The notes under the pieces were generated by a model. It saw only the letters and a list, made by a program, of their open reading frames with translations. It had not been told where the DNA came from and did not search any database. A DNA stretch of 64,000 bases from Deltaproteobacteria bacterium. GTDB lineage: Bacteria; Desulfobacterota; Syntrophorhabdia; Syntrophorhabdales; Syntrophorhabdaceae. Both the position numbers and the translations under genes were made by a program. Positions 42,713-51,664 of this stretch are shown piece after piece. How positions within the stretch are numbered: position 1 is the first letter of the stretch; each line of letters opens with the position of its first letter. The stretch spans positions 1-64,000 of the forward strand of contig JAKLET010000016.1 of NCBI GenBank assembly GCA_022711595.1, in the 5' to 3' direction.

Positions 42713-44866
42713 TCAATAAGGATGATTGCGGTTATCCTGTTCGGGTGCCAGCGGCGGTGCCGTAAAGGGTTGTGCAAAATCGTCAGCAGGGAAACGGCCC
42801 AGGACAGAACTCATAAAACTCATCCATATGGGAAGACATACCCTTGCCCCGCTTTCACCCCTGCCAAGGGACGTCCTTGCGTCAAATCCCACCCAAACCC
42901 CTGTGGCGACATGCGGCGAATATCCGACAAACAAGGCATCGTAGTAGTTGCTTGTCGTCCCCGTCTTCCCGGCCACAGGATACCCCACCGCAGAAGCCCC
43001 TTTTGCAGTTCCATACTGAACAGGGCCCTTGAGAAGTATGTTCATGGCCGCAGCTACATTCTCGGGGATGGCCCTTTCCTTCTGCACGCCATTCTCCTCC
43101 AGGACGGTCCCGTCCCGATCAACCACTTTTCTGATGAAGATCGGTTTGACGCGGCTCCCCCCGTTCGCGAAAGCGGCGAAACCCTTGACAAGTTCCACAA
43201 GGGTGATGTTCGATGAGCCAAGCGCAATGGAGAGGTTGTCCTCTATATGGGTCTCTATGCCAAGGTCCCTTATGGTCTCCTTGACGGGGGCGATGCCGAT
43301 CTCTTCAAGGAGCCTCACCGTTGCCGCATTCTTCGAATATGCCACGGCATCGCGTATCGAGATCTCTCCCACGTACTTGCCGTCATAGTTCTTCGGGGTC
43401 CACGATCTGCCTGCGCCGATGGAGTAGGTTTTGGGTTCGTCGAGGAGCATGGAATCAAGGGTAAACCCTTTTTTGAGCGCCGTTACATAAATGAAGGGTT
43501 TGAAGGCGCTGCCGGCCTGCACTTTTGCCACTGTCGCCCTGTTGTAAGGGCTTTTTTCAAAGTCTCTGCCCCCCACGATGGCATAGACATATCCCGAGTT
43601 GACATCGATGCTTACAAGGGCCCCTTCCACTTTCAGGCTCCTCACAGGTTCGAAAAGATGGATCTTTTTCTTGTCCACCCCGGTACAGAGGCCCTTTATC
43701 ACATCACCCGGCTTAAAGGGAAATGAATCGATCTTCAGGATCCCCTTCTGTTCGCCCGCGTAGACCGAGTATCCTTCCTTGATCCTTTCCGAGACAAGCA
43801 GATCGTAGGTCTTTCCGGACGTCACCGGCGTAAGCCTGATATCCCGCTCCTGGGCCTTCCTGTAATCATCCCATTTTCTGCGTTCCATGTGGTAAACGAC
43901 CGTATATTCGCCTTTTCTGCGCTCATACTGCGAAAGACCCCTCTTGACCGCATCTTCGGCAATCCTCTGCATCTGCTTGTCGACGGCGGCATATATCTTC
44001 AGGCCCTTCCTGGAAAAAACCCCCTTGCCGTACTTTTCTTCAATGTAACGGTAAATGTGGTCCTTGTAGTAACTGTCTGAAAAGACACCATTGTCTTCCC
44101 TTATATGGGGCCTTTCCTTGAGCATTTGCTGTTTTGCCTTCTGGGTGATGAAACCCTTTTCAGCCATCTGTTCGATGACATATTCCTGTCTTATCCTGGC
44201 GTTCCCCGGATGCTTCTTCGGGGTATAGCGCGAAGGGGCCTGCACGATGCCGGCAAGCAGGGCCGCTTCGGCGGGGGTCACCTCCCAGACGTTCTTCCCG
44301 AAGTACACTTGCGACGCGGCCTCGACACCGTAAACTCCATGGCCCATGTAAATATTGTTGAGATAAAGGTTCAGAATGTCGTTCTTGTGGAGATAATTTT
44401 CAAGCTTGTATGCAAGTATGGCTTCCCTGACCTTCCTGCTCAGGCTCTTCTCCGGGCCAAGCACCAGCGACTTGATGACCTGCTGCGTTATAGTGCTTCC
44501 TCCCTGGGCCATCCTGCCGTACATGACATTTTTAACGAAGGCCCTGAGAATGCTCAAGGGATCCACGCCTCCATGCTTGAAAAAATCGGCATCCTCGGCG
44601 GCAAGAAAGGCCTGCTTGACGTGTTTCGGTATCTTGTTGTATTGAACGAAGACCCTGTTGTCGGGCACGAAAAGATAGGTCAACTGGTCGTTGACATCGT
44701 AAACGCTGCTCACCGGTTTGTTCTTGAGATGCTTCAAGGCCACGACAGAAGGTATATCGTTGACCAGATAAAGGATAAAACCGGCCGCAAAGAGCACCAG
44801 GGCGGTAATAAGGATGACCAGCAGAAATGTATACGACCTTGAAGATCTGCTCTTTTTCTTCTTCAA
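42713..44866 (-). CDS. mrcA: Class A penicillin-binding protein (PBP1A)
   Basis: 717 residues. One transmembrane helix (about 12-36), a GT51 glycosyltransferase domain with the catalytic EDADFFKHGGVDP region and GGSTITQQ, a linker, and a transpeptidase domain with SxxK in AGSAFKPF, SxN in YSKNAATV and KTG in AGKTGTTSNYYDALF. It polymerises and cross-links peptidoglycan outside the inner membrane. Its ATG overlaps the stop of the adenine-deaminase-like gene upstream (ATGA), an odd operon partner. Confidence 0.93.
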   Translation of the reverse strand: MKKKKSRSSRSYTFLLVILITALVLFAAGFILYLVNDIPSVVALKHLKNKPVSSVYDVNDQLTYLFVPDNRVFVQYNKIPKHVKQAFLAAEDADFFKHGGVDPLSILRAFVKNVMYGRMAQGGSTITQQVIKSLVLGPEKSLSRKVREAILAYKLENYLHKNDILNLYLNNIYMGHGVYGVEAASQVYFGKNVWEVTPAEAALLAGIVQAPSRYTPKKHPGNARIRQEYVIEQMAEKGFITQKAKQQMLKERPHIREDNGVFSDSYYKDHIYRYIEEKYGKGVFSRKGLKIYAAVDKQMQRIAEDAVKRGLSQYERRKGEYTVVYHMERRKWDDYRKAQERDIRLTPVTSGKTYDLLVSERIKEGYSVYAGEQKGILKIDSFPFKPGDVIKGLCTGVDKKKIHLFEPVRSLKVEGALVSIDVNSGYVYAIVGGRDFEKSPYNRATVAKVQAGSAFKPFIYVTALKKGFTLDSMLLDEPKTYSIGAGRSWTPKNYDGKYVGEISIRDAVAYSKNAATVRLLEEIGIAPVKETIRDLGIETHIEDNLSIALGSSNITLVELVKGFAAFANGGSRVKPIFIRKVVDRDGTVLEENGVQKERAIPENVAAAMNILLKGPVQYGTAKGASAVGYPVAGKTGTTSNYYDALFVGYSPHVATGVWVGFDARTSLGRGESGARVCLPIWMSFMSSVLGRFPADDFAQPFTAPPLAPEQDNRNHPY

Positions 44867-46599
44867 AATATGATCACGCCTTTTCTGACATCATAAGTTC
44901 CCGAAACGGTTATCCTCAACTCAACAATGGATGTGAAGGTCAGAAAGCACATGGTCCAGAGGGGGTCGTCAAGAATGCTTCCCAGGGAATGGAGGACATC
45001 ATTCGTTCTCTGTATGGCCGGTCCCAGTTCGCGAACGGGCAAACGAGACATTGTGGCACCGAAGGGAAGCGCCAGGGTATGGATGACATGCCCGTCATCG
45101 ACGATAGCGATGCCTCCTTTCATGTCAAGGACCGTATTGGCGGCAAGGGCCATGTCGTCATCGTCGAAACCATGGACGATAAGCCCGTGCGTCTCGTGGG
45201 CCACCGTGGACGCAATGCCTCCAGCCCTGGCCCCGAAACCGCGTATAAAGCCCTGTCCCCATCTTTTGCGTTCTCTGCGGGTATAGAGCACCTTGCGCAC
45301 ATCGCCATCCAGGTCGGGCATTATCATATTTCCCTGCCGCGGCAGATCCACATCGAGGCGTTTTGTGACGGTACGGTCAACAATATCGATAACCGGGACC
45401 GCCTCCCGGCTTTCCCTTTCGATCAAAAAATCTGCTGCAGTCGCCTTCTCCGGAAAATAGGGGTTATGCTCAGTCCCGACATGCGGGATGGGCGAAACGG
45501 CCCTCTTCAGGGTCCCGTCTTCGGCTGCAAGGGTGCCACGTTCAAAAACCTTGACGGGTGTAGGATTCGCTAGGTTTTCGAGCAGGAGAATGTCCGCTAT
45601 CCTGCCCGGGGTCAGGCTGCCGATATCATTATCGAGCCTGAAATACCTCGCCGGATTGAGAGTTGCCATCCTGATGGCATCTCCCGGATCGAGGCCGTAA
45701 GCGATCGAATCCCGTATGACATGGTCCATGTAGCCTTTACCGACCAGATCGGCAGCGAATATACCGTCGGAGACAAGGATGATAGTATCCTTCGGCAGAT
45801 CTTTTATGGCGGGGCAAAGCTCCTTGAGGTCGCTCCTGATTGAACTGTGACGGACCATCGTATAGAGCCCGAGCCGTATGCGGTTCTTCAGATCGGCGGG
45901 GCGGATCGATTCATGACAGGACGTAACGCCTGCCGCGACAAGGGCGTTCAAGCGGTCATAGGACGCGCCGAGCGTGTGGCCTTCTATGTTCTTCCCCATT
46001 GAGCGCGCCATCAGCATCCGTTCAAGTATCTCGTCCTCGTTCTTCATTATCCTCATATACGGTGACAGTTCGCTCACTGAGACACATTCGGGATAACGGG
46101 AGAAAAGGCTCCAGATATCATAAAGGGAAAACATCTCCCCGCCCTCCACCTCGGGATATGGCGGATAAGTCGCAGGTACGCCCCACAGGTATTTCATGTT
46201 GAAACGTCCCGCCTCTTTTAGGACCTCCAGGAAACCCTTGAAACCAATGGAATTGATCATGTCGTGGCCGTCGGAAAAGACCGTTGTCGCCCCGCGGGTC
46301 ACAACAACGTCAGAGAACGTTGCGGGGTTGTAGAAAAGGTCTCCGTGCCCGTGTGCATCTATATAACCGGGTACCGCAACAAGCCCCCCTGCATCCACCA
46401 CTTCCGTATCCGGCCCTATCACGGCCTTCCTGTCCCCAACATATGCTATCCAGCTGCCGTGGGTCCACAGATCACCCCGGAAGGTCTCCCCGGTGAACAC
46501 GTCAAAAACAGATGCGCCCTCGATCACAATATCCGGCGCCTGATCCGCGTTTGCAACGGCGACAAGCCCCTTCAGATCCTTCAATGTCTTTTCGATCAT
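44863..46599 (-). CDS. Adenine-deaminase-family amidohydrolase (divergent paralog 1)
   Basis: 578 residues of the Ade family (COG1001). The metal-binding N-terminal motif is DAHGHGDL (His83, His85); EGHTLGA and TSCHESI supply the next ligands; AHETHGLIV in the Ade C-terminal domain is intact. The usual PHEIANV motif reads GHDMINS, so the glutamate is Asp. Canonical adenine deaminase makes hypoxanthine. The changes leave room for another cyclic amidine or N-heterocycle. It lies with an MFS transporter gene upstream and the second paralog divergently beyond it. Translation is coupled to PBP1A downstream. Confidence 0.8.
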   Translation of the reverse strand: MIEKTLKDLKGLVAVANADQAPDIVIEGASVFDVFTGETFRGDLWTHGSWIAYVGDRKAVIGPDTEVVDAGGLVAVPGYIDAHGHGDLFYNPATFSDVVVTRGATTVFSDGHDMINSIGFKGFLEVLKEAGRFNMKYLWGVPATYPPYPEVEGGEMFSLYDIWSLFSRYPECVSVSELSPYMRIMKNEDEILERMLMARSMGKNIEGHTLGASYDRLNALVAAGVTSCHESIRPADLKNRIRLGLYTMVRHSSIRSDLKELCPAIKDLPKDTIILVSDGIFAADLVGKGYMDHVIRDSIAYGLDPGDAIRMATLNPARYFRLDNDIGSLTPGRIADILLLENLANPTPVKVFERGTLAAEDGTLKRAVSPIPHVGTEHNPYFPEKATAADFLIERESREAVPVIDIVDRTVTKRLDVDLPRQGNMIMPDLDGDVRKVLYTRRERKRWGQGFIRGFGARAGGIASTVAHETHGLIVHGFDDDDMALAANTVLDMKGGIAIVDDGHVIHTLALPFGATMSRLPVRELGPAIQRTNDVLHSLGSILDDPLWTMCFLTFTSIVELRITVSGTYDVRKGVIIF

Positions 46600-46751
46600 A
46601 TTCTTTTCATTCTTCCTGTCATTGTTGAACGATTACGTTCAATGTAGCCTAAAAAACCCTTCTTTGGCAAGAAATTAGAAAAAGGTTCAAGGCTCAAGGA
46701 TAAAAGACAGTTCCAGGGAAAACCTAAAAACGTGGAACTTTTAACGTGGAA

Positions 46752-48002
46752 CTATTTTTTAAAGGTCTCTTCGCACTGCATGACGCTCACGAGGGCGACG
46801 ATGCTGATGACGAAGTATATCCAGAGCATCTGTCGGTAAGCGAAAAGGGGGTAAGACCCGGAGGCATTACCAGCCCTGTCCAGGACGAAACCCATGAGCG
46901 GCTGAAATATGATGGCACCGATGAACGGGAAGAGATTGACGGTACCCATTGACGTCCCGGCTATCTCGGCCGGGAAGAGTTCCTTTATCGTGACGATGGC
47001 AAGGACCCCGACTGAACTGATCGTGACACCCATGAAGAAAAAAAGCACATAAAGCGCAGCAATGCCGAGACGGTCAAAAAAATAAAGAGCGAAGGCAAAA
47101 CACAGGACGTTGAGCGCCGATGACCAGACAAGTATCTTCTTCCTGCTTTTGAGCGTCTTGTCGGAAAGGTGGCCTATGATGGGACTCACAAAGATCATGG
47201 CGAAGGCTATCATTGAGAGGATGTTGCCCGCCGTGCTCTTGCTGAGCCCATAGACATCGGTAAGAAACGGTCCGGCCCACAGCCCGAAGAACCCGAAGAG
47301 CGCCCCTCCACGCATAATGAACCAGATCGCGATGCTCCAGAAAGATCTGTTCCGCAGGATGACACGGAGGTCATTGAACACGTTGCGCCTGGCCTGAAAG
47401 ACTGCCTCGCCTTCCTCTATGATGGACGGGAGACCTTTCTTCTCGGGTGTATCCTCAACAAATCTCCATATGAAAAACACGACGGCCAGGGACAGGATGC
47501 CCACGATGACCGTTGCTGATCTCCATCCGAAGGCCTCCGACAGAACGGCCAGCGGTGTGGTGGCCGAATACCACCCGATGCCGCCCACTGCCATCAGTGC
47601 TCCCGAGACCCTCGCCATCTGGGCCCCATGGAACCAGTACGCGAAGATCCTCATCGTCGACACGAAGACCGCCGACAGGCCGAAACCGACAAAGGCACGG
47701 GCCACCGCGGCAATGCCGAAATACGGGGCCAGGCCGAAACCGATAGCTCCGATGGAGGCGACAAGGCTGAAAAGAACAATGGTCTTCTTCGGTCCCCATG
47801 AATCGGAGAGGATTCCCACGGGGACCTGCATCAGACCGTATGGGTAAAAATATGCCGAAGCGAGCACACCGAGGGCGGTAGCCGATATGTTGAAGCTGTT
47901 CACCAGGTCCTGCGCGACGACCGCCGGTGAAACCCGATGAAAATATACTATCAGGTATTGCAGCGCGAGGATGACGAAAAGATACCACCTGTGACGGGTC
48001 AC
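46752..48002 (-). CDS. MFS transporter
   Basis: 416 residues with about 12 predicted helices. The loop 2-3 signature appears as GILSDSWGPKKT, and the start MTRHRWYLFVILALQYLIVYF resembles the organic-anion branch of the family. The cargo is not readable. Between two adenine-deaminase-like genes, a nucleobase or related N-heterocycle is a reasonable inference. It diverges from the second paralog across an 89-base region. Confidence 0.82.
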   Translation of the reverse strand: MTRHRWYLFVILALQYLIVYFHRVSPAVVAQDLVNSFNISATALGVLASAYFYPYGLMQVPVGILSDSWGPKKTIVLFSLVASIGAIGFGLAPYFGIAAVARAFVGFGLSAVFVSTMRIFAYWFHGAQMARVSGALMAVGGIGWYSATTPLAVLSEAFGWRSATVIVGILSLAVVFFIWRFVEDTPEKKGLPSIIEEGEAVFQARRNVFNDLRVILRNRSFWSIAIWFIMRGGALFGFFGLWAGPFLTDVYGLSKSTAGNILSMIAFAMIFVSPIIGHLSDKTLKSRKKILVWSSALNVLCFAFALYFFDRLGIAALYVLFFFMGVTISSVGVLAIVTIKELFPAEIAGTSMGTVNLFPFIGAIIFQPLMGFVLDRAGNASGSYPLFAYRQMLWIYFVISIVALVSVMQCEETFKK

Positions 48003-48054
48003 CGAAAATCCCTCTTTATATCAGAACCGATAAATTTTTAATCACAACAATACT

Positions 48055-48083
48055 TTGCAAGACACATGCTTTTTAAGTAAAAT
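48055..48083 (+). promoter_or_regulatory. Promoter of the second adenine-deaminase-like gene
   Basis: TTGCAA (48055-48060), 17 bases, TAAAAT (48078-48083). The predicted transcription start, about 48090, is at or only a base or two before the TTG start codon, so the message would be almost leaderless. Confidence 0.5.
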
Positions 48084-48091
48084 AGAATGAT

Positions 48092-49867
48092 TTGTCAAGA
48101 ACATGTGAAAAAAACGTAACGGCCGACGCAAAAACCATCAGGAGCCTCCTTGATGTCGTGAAAGGCAAAACCCCGGCCGATTCCGTTATTGTCAACGGAA
48201 AGATCGTCAACGTCTTCACCAATACCATCGACGAAGGTCTCGCCGTTGTCACCGGCAACGGCTTTATTGCCTCCGTCGAAGAAGAAGGAAAGGCCGCGTC
48301 CTACCGCCCGGAGAGGGTCATAGACGCGAAAGGCCTTTACCTTTGTCCCGGCTTCATAGACGCCCACACGCATATCGACAGTCTTTATCCCTTCTATGCC
48401 TTCGCCCCCTGGTCGATCCGGGGCGGCACGACAACGGTTGTCACGGAAACAAGCGCTGTCGCCTGCGCCTGCGGTATGGAGGGTGTGGAAGCCTTCACGA
48501 AAAGTACGGCCGGTTACCCGGTGCGCTGCTTTCTCCTCGCCCCTCCCCTGACCCCGCCGTTTCCCGAGATGGAAGGTTCCAAGGGCCTGACGCTGAAGGA
48601 GTTCGGTCGCTTCCTCAAGAGAGATGACGTAGTGGCCATCGGTGAGGCATACTGGACACGCATAGTCGAAGGTGACGCGCGCATCCTCAGACAGGCCGGA
48701 CTCGCGATCAAAGGAAATAAAAAGCTCGACGGACACGCCGCGGGGGCCCGCAATAAGCGCCTCATAGAATACGTCCTCACGGGTATCACCTCCTGTCATG
48801 AATCGATAACGGTCCAGGAGGCCATGGAAAAGCTCCGTCTCGGCCTTTATATAATGATAAGGCAGGGTTTCGTGCGCAAAGAACTGCCCGAGCTTTCAAA
48901 GCTGAAAGACATCCCCATAGACACAAGAAGGCTGATCCTGACCTCAGACGTTTTCGACGCCGTCATGCTCATGGAGGAAGGCTACCTCGATTCCATTGTC
49001 CGATCGGCCATTTCTTACGGCTTCAAGCCCATAGAGGCGATCAAGATGGCCACAATAAACCCCGCCGACTATTACGGCTTAAGGCACCTCGGCGCCATAG
49101 CGCCGCTGCGCCATGCCGATATATTGTTCCTCGGCAGCCTTGATGATGTCGACGTACGGCACGTCATGGCAGACGGGGAGATGGTATTTGAAAACGGACG
49201 CTTCACCGGCACCGCCACCCCGCACAAATACCCCGAAAGGATATGCAGCAGCGTCCCCGCAGGCAAGATCAGTGCCGATGACCTGAGGATAAAAGCGGAC
49301 AAAGCAGGAAGAGATGTCCGGGTGATAAAGGTCCTCAACCAGACCATAACGGAAGAGATCAGGTGGAAACCATCCGTAAGGAACGGTTATCTTGAAAAAG
49401 ACCTTAACCTCGACATCATCCCAATATCGGTTATCAACCGGTATGACAGTTCCCGGAAGGGAAAAGGCTTCATAACCGGCACCGGTATCAGCCGCGGCGC
49501 CATTGCCACAACGCTCATCTGGGACACGGGCAACATCCTCACTATCGGCAGTTCCGAAGAGGACATGGCAGCGGCGGTGGGCAGGCTCATCGACGTCCAG
49601 GGAGGTACGGTCATTGTCAAGGAGGGGAAGGTCATCTTCGAATTCCCCATGCCCGCCTTTGGCACCATGCCCATCGGCACCATTGAAGAGATCGCCGCAA
49701 AGACAAAAGAAATGGAACAAAAGATCCGGCATATCGGCATCACCCTGGAAAGGCCTTTTCTCACCATACAGACCATACCCTTCTGCGGCCTTCCCTTCCT
49801 GCGCATCACCGACAAGGGCCTCGCGGACATCAAGAACCGCCGTCTTGTCCCGCTTTTCATAGACTGA
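48092..49867 (+). CDS. Adenine-deaminase-family protein with altered active site (paralog 2)
   Basis: 591 residues from a TTG start (48092), the only start that keeps the full N-terminal domain. Family features: PADSVIVNGKIVNVF, FIDAHTHIDSL (His92, His94), DGHAAGA, TSCHESI and MATINPADYYGL. The PHEIANV motif is replaced by TETSAVACAC, and the C-terminal AHDSHN motif by IWDTGN, so several metal ligands of true adenine deaminase are missing. It may keep one metal site and act on a different substrate. It is divergent from the MFS transporter and the other paralog. Confidence 0.78.
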   Translation: MSRTCEKNVTADAKTIRSLLDVVKGKTPADSVIVNGKIVNVFTNTIDEGLAVVTGNGFIASVEEEGKAASYRPERVIDAKGLYLCPGFIDAHTHIDSLYPFYAFAPWSIRGGTTTVVTETSAVACACGMEGVEAFTKSTAGYPVRCFLLAPPLTPPFPEMEGSKGLTLKEFGRFLKRDDVVAIGEAYWTRIVEGDARILRQAGLAIKGNKKLDGHAAGARNKRLIEYVLTGITSCHESITVQEAMEKLRLGLYIMIRQGFVRKELPELSKLKDIPIDTRRLILTSDVFDAVMLMEEGYLDSIVRSAISYGFKPIEAIKMATINPADYYGLRHLGAIAPLRHADILFLGSLDDVDVRHVMADGEMVFENGRFTGTATPHKYPERICSSVPAGKISADDLRIKADKAGRDVRVIKVLNQTITEEIRWKPSVRNGYLEKDLNLDIIPISVINRYDSSRKGKGFITGTGISRGAIATTLIWDTGNILTIGSSEEDMAAAVGRLIDVQGGTVIVKEGKVIFEFPMPAFGTMPIGTIEEIAAKTKEMEQKIRHIGITLERPFLTIQTIPFCGLPFLRITDKGLADIKNRRLVPLFID

Positions 49868-49898
49868 CAGGTAATGGGTGATGGGTCATTGGTGACAG

Positions 49899-50000
49899 GA
49901 ACAAATTTCTTTCGTTTGTTTTGTTTCTATAGTTACTCTTGTTTCTTTGGTTTTTCAACCAGACAAACCGTATAAACCGAACAAACCGGATAAACCATAA
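49899..50000. repeat. Low-complexity imperfect palindrome between ade-like gene and channel gene
   Basis: A left half rich in GTTTGTTTTGTTTC and a right half of repeated 10-base AAACCG words (AAACCGTATAAACCGAACAA...) pair imperfectly around GGTTTTTCAACC. It lies between converging genes and could serve as a terminator for both. Confidence 0.45.
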
Positions 50001-50004
50001 GAAG

Positions 50005-50706
50005 TTATTTTTTAGACGAATGTCCCGCGACGTGCAGGCCCACAAGGCGCGCGACGAACACGGCAATGTAGATCTGCCCGGCAAGGGCCTGGAGCGTGGA
50101 GAACACTTTCGCCGCGTATGCCACCGGGAGGATGTCCCCGTATCCCAGCGTGGTCATCGTGGTAAAGCTGAAATAGAAGAAATCCGTCCTGCCGACCTCA
50201 CCGGTGAGACACTTGAATGCGTTCGGATCGAGCATCCAGAGGAGCACGTAGATAAACTGCCACCATACACCCAATAAAATGTACACGGAGATGCCGCCCT
50301 TTATGGTGTCGCCGGTCACCATCCTTTCAGAGAATATCCGCCTGACCATAAAGGTGATAAGGACCAATAACATGAGGATGTAAACCAGCATGGCGATGAT
50401 ACTGACCGATCTGCTCTTTAAAAAGAAAACGGTAAGGCAGTGGAAGGTGAGCGCCAGGAAGACAAGGACCAGGAAAAGATTGAACAGGCCCCGGGACGCC
50501 TTCAATATCTTCAGCATGATGATGAAAACTACCAGGGAAAGGACCGCTTCGACAGCGAAATGCAGTGGAGCGTTGTTAACGGTGATGATGGAGATTACGC
50601 TCAACGAAACGAGGAAGAACAGGAGAAGGGAGTATTTGTTCTCCACGATCTTTTCAATATCACCGATTCGCATTGACATCCTTGTTGGATGATGTTTTTT
50701 GGGCAT
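50005..50706 (-). CDS. Two-pore-helix potassium channel protein
   Basis: 233 residues from ATG 50706, with AGGA 10 bases upstream. Several N-terminal helices are followed by the pore segment FSFTTMTTLGYGDILP, whose TLGYGD is the K+ selectivity filter, and a last helix (ALAGQIYIAVFVARLVG). There is no RCK/TrkA domain or voltage-sensor arginine ladder. The four to six helices place it with the small inner-membrane K+-channel family. The short C-terminal tail (HVAGHSSKK) is cytosolic. The plsY gene is 58 bases upstream on the same strand. Confidence 0.82.
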   Translation of the reverse strand: MPKKHHPTRMSMRIGDIEKIVENKYSLLLFFLVSLSVISIITVNNAPLHFAVEAVLSLVVFIIMLKILKASRGLFNLFLVLVFLALTFHCLTVFFLKSRSVSIIAMLVYILMLLVLITFMVRRIFSERMVTGDTIKGGISVYILLGVWWQFIYVLLWMLDPNAFKCLTGEVGRTDFFYFSFTTMTTLGYGDILPVAYAAKVFSTLQALAGQIYIAVFVARLVGLHVAGHSSKK

Positions 50707-50764
50707 TGTGAATGTTCCTGTAAAAGTTCCCCGCTGAAAACTGATACCGCGCGCGCCTTTTTTC

Positions 50765-51382
50765 TCAGTTCTTTCCCGAACCGCCCGAGAATGATGTCTT
50801 GCTCTCCGTACCGTTGATGAGCCGCGAGATGTTGTCCCTGTGGCGGACAACGACAAGCGCAGCGATGACGGCACTCATCACCACGAACTCACAGGGCGCT
50901 CTGACAATGTAAAGCGCCACCGGTATGACTATAGCGCCGGTCAGCGACGCGAGCGATACGTATCGCCATATGGCAAAGACGATGGCGAAGACGATGAACG
51001 CCCCGATGACGATCGCCGGGCTTACCGCAAGATAAACACCGAGCGCCGTGGCAACGCCCTTCCCTCCTCTGAACCTGAGGAAAACCGGGAAAAGGTGCCC
51101 CAGGAAGACCATGAACCCGGCAAGGGCAATGACATAGCTCGGGGTGCCAAGGCATATAGCCAGTATGACGGGGATGAACCCCTTGGCGGCGTCGCATATG
51201 AGTGTGATGATCCCGAGCTTTTTCCCTGCCGCGCGCATGACATTCGTCGCGCCGATATTGCCGCTGCCGGTCTTTCTTGGATCGACACCCTTCAATTTCG
51301 ACAGGATGACCCCTACCGGTATGGAGCCCATAAGGTAAGCGAAAAGGACCAGCAAAACATAGACCAGGTTTTCGGAGATCAC
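50765..51382 (-). CDS. plsY: Glycerol-3-phosphate acyltransferase PlsY
   Basis: About 205 residues if the GTG at 51382 is used; an upstream frame reaches 51466 but adds a non-conserved, repeat-derived 28 residues. Family motifs: AYLMGSIPVGVILSKLKGVDPRKTGSGNIGATNVMRAAG, GHLFPVFLRFRGGKGVATALG and a late WRYVSLASL. PlsY transfers acyl from acyl-phosphate to glycerol-3-phosphate in the membrane, starting phospholipid synthesis. Five helices. No strong ribosome site. Confidence 0.93.
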   Translation of the reverse strand: MISENLVYVLLVLFAYLMGSIPVGVILSKLKGVDPRKTGSGNIGATNVMRAAGKKLGIITLICDAAKGFIPVILAICLGTPSYVIALAGFMVFLGHLFPVFLRFRGGKGVATALGVYLAVSPAIVIGAFIVFAIVFAIWRYVSLASLTGAIVIPVALYIVRAPCEFVVMSAVIAALVVVRHRDNISRLINGTESKTSFSGGSGKN

Positions 51383-51426
51383 AAAAACAGGATAATGCGA
51401 AAAATGCCACTCTGTCAATCCAGAAG

Positions 51427-51540
51427 ACAGTTTCAGCGTCTGAATGTTTGAAAGTTTGTAAAGCAATGCAGAAAAACCAATTCCTTCAGTTGAGACAGTT
51501 CATAAACATTCAAACTATAAACTTTCAAACTGTCTTTACA
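51427..51540. repeat. Imperfect inverted repeat between plsY and tRNA-Leu
   Basis: GAATGTTTGAAAGTTTGTAAAG on the left matches, inverted, ACATTCAAACTATAAACTTTCAAAC on the right, with mismatches and direct-repeat words inside. It resembles the palindromes at 37.4 and 42.1 kb. Confidence 0.5.
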
Positions 51541-51542
51541 GG

Positions 51543-51572
51543 TTGACAACCCTTGATGTTTGTTATTATAAA
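51543..51572 (+). promoter_or_regulatory. Promoter of tRNA-Leu
   Basis: TTGACA (51543-51548), an 18-base spacer and TATAAA (51567-51572). The tRNA begins 8 bases after the -10, consistent with a start just before the mature 5' end. Confidence 0.7.
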
Positions 51573-51580
51573 GAATGGGT

Positions 51581-51664
51581 GCCTGGGTGGCGGAATAGGC
51601 AGACGCAAGGGACTTAAAATCCCTCGCCCGTATGGGCGTACGAGTTCAATTCTCGTCCCAGGCA
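51581..51664 (+). tRNA. tRNA-Leu (anticodon UAA)
   Basis: 84 bases. The acceptor stem GCCTGGG pairs with CCCAGGC, with discriminator A and no encoded CCA. Anticodon arm AGGGA-CTTAAAA-TCCCT gives anticodon TAA. A long variable arm (CGCCCGTATGGGCG) is present, as expected for a class II tRNA, and the T arm contains GTTCAATTC. The accessory island begins directly downstream, so its 3' end could have served as an attachment site, though no second copy is seen in the window. Confidence 0.95.

Noticed and set aside
48095-48799. 234-codon minus-strand open frame
   Set aside because: Antisense shadow of the second adenine-deaminase-like gene.
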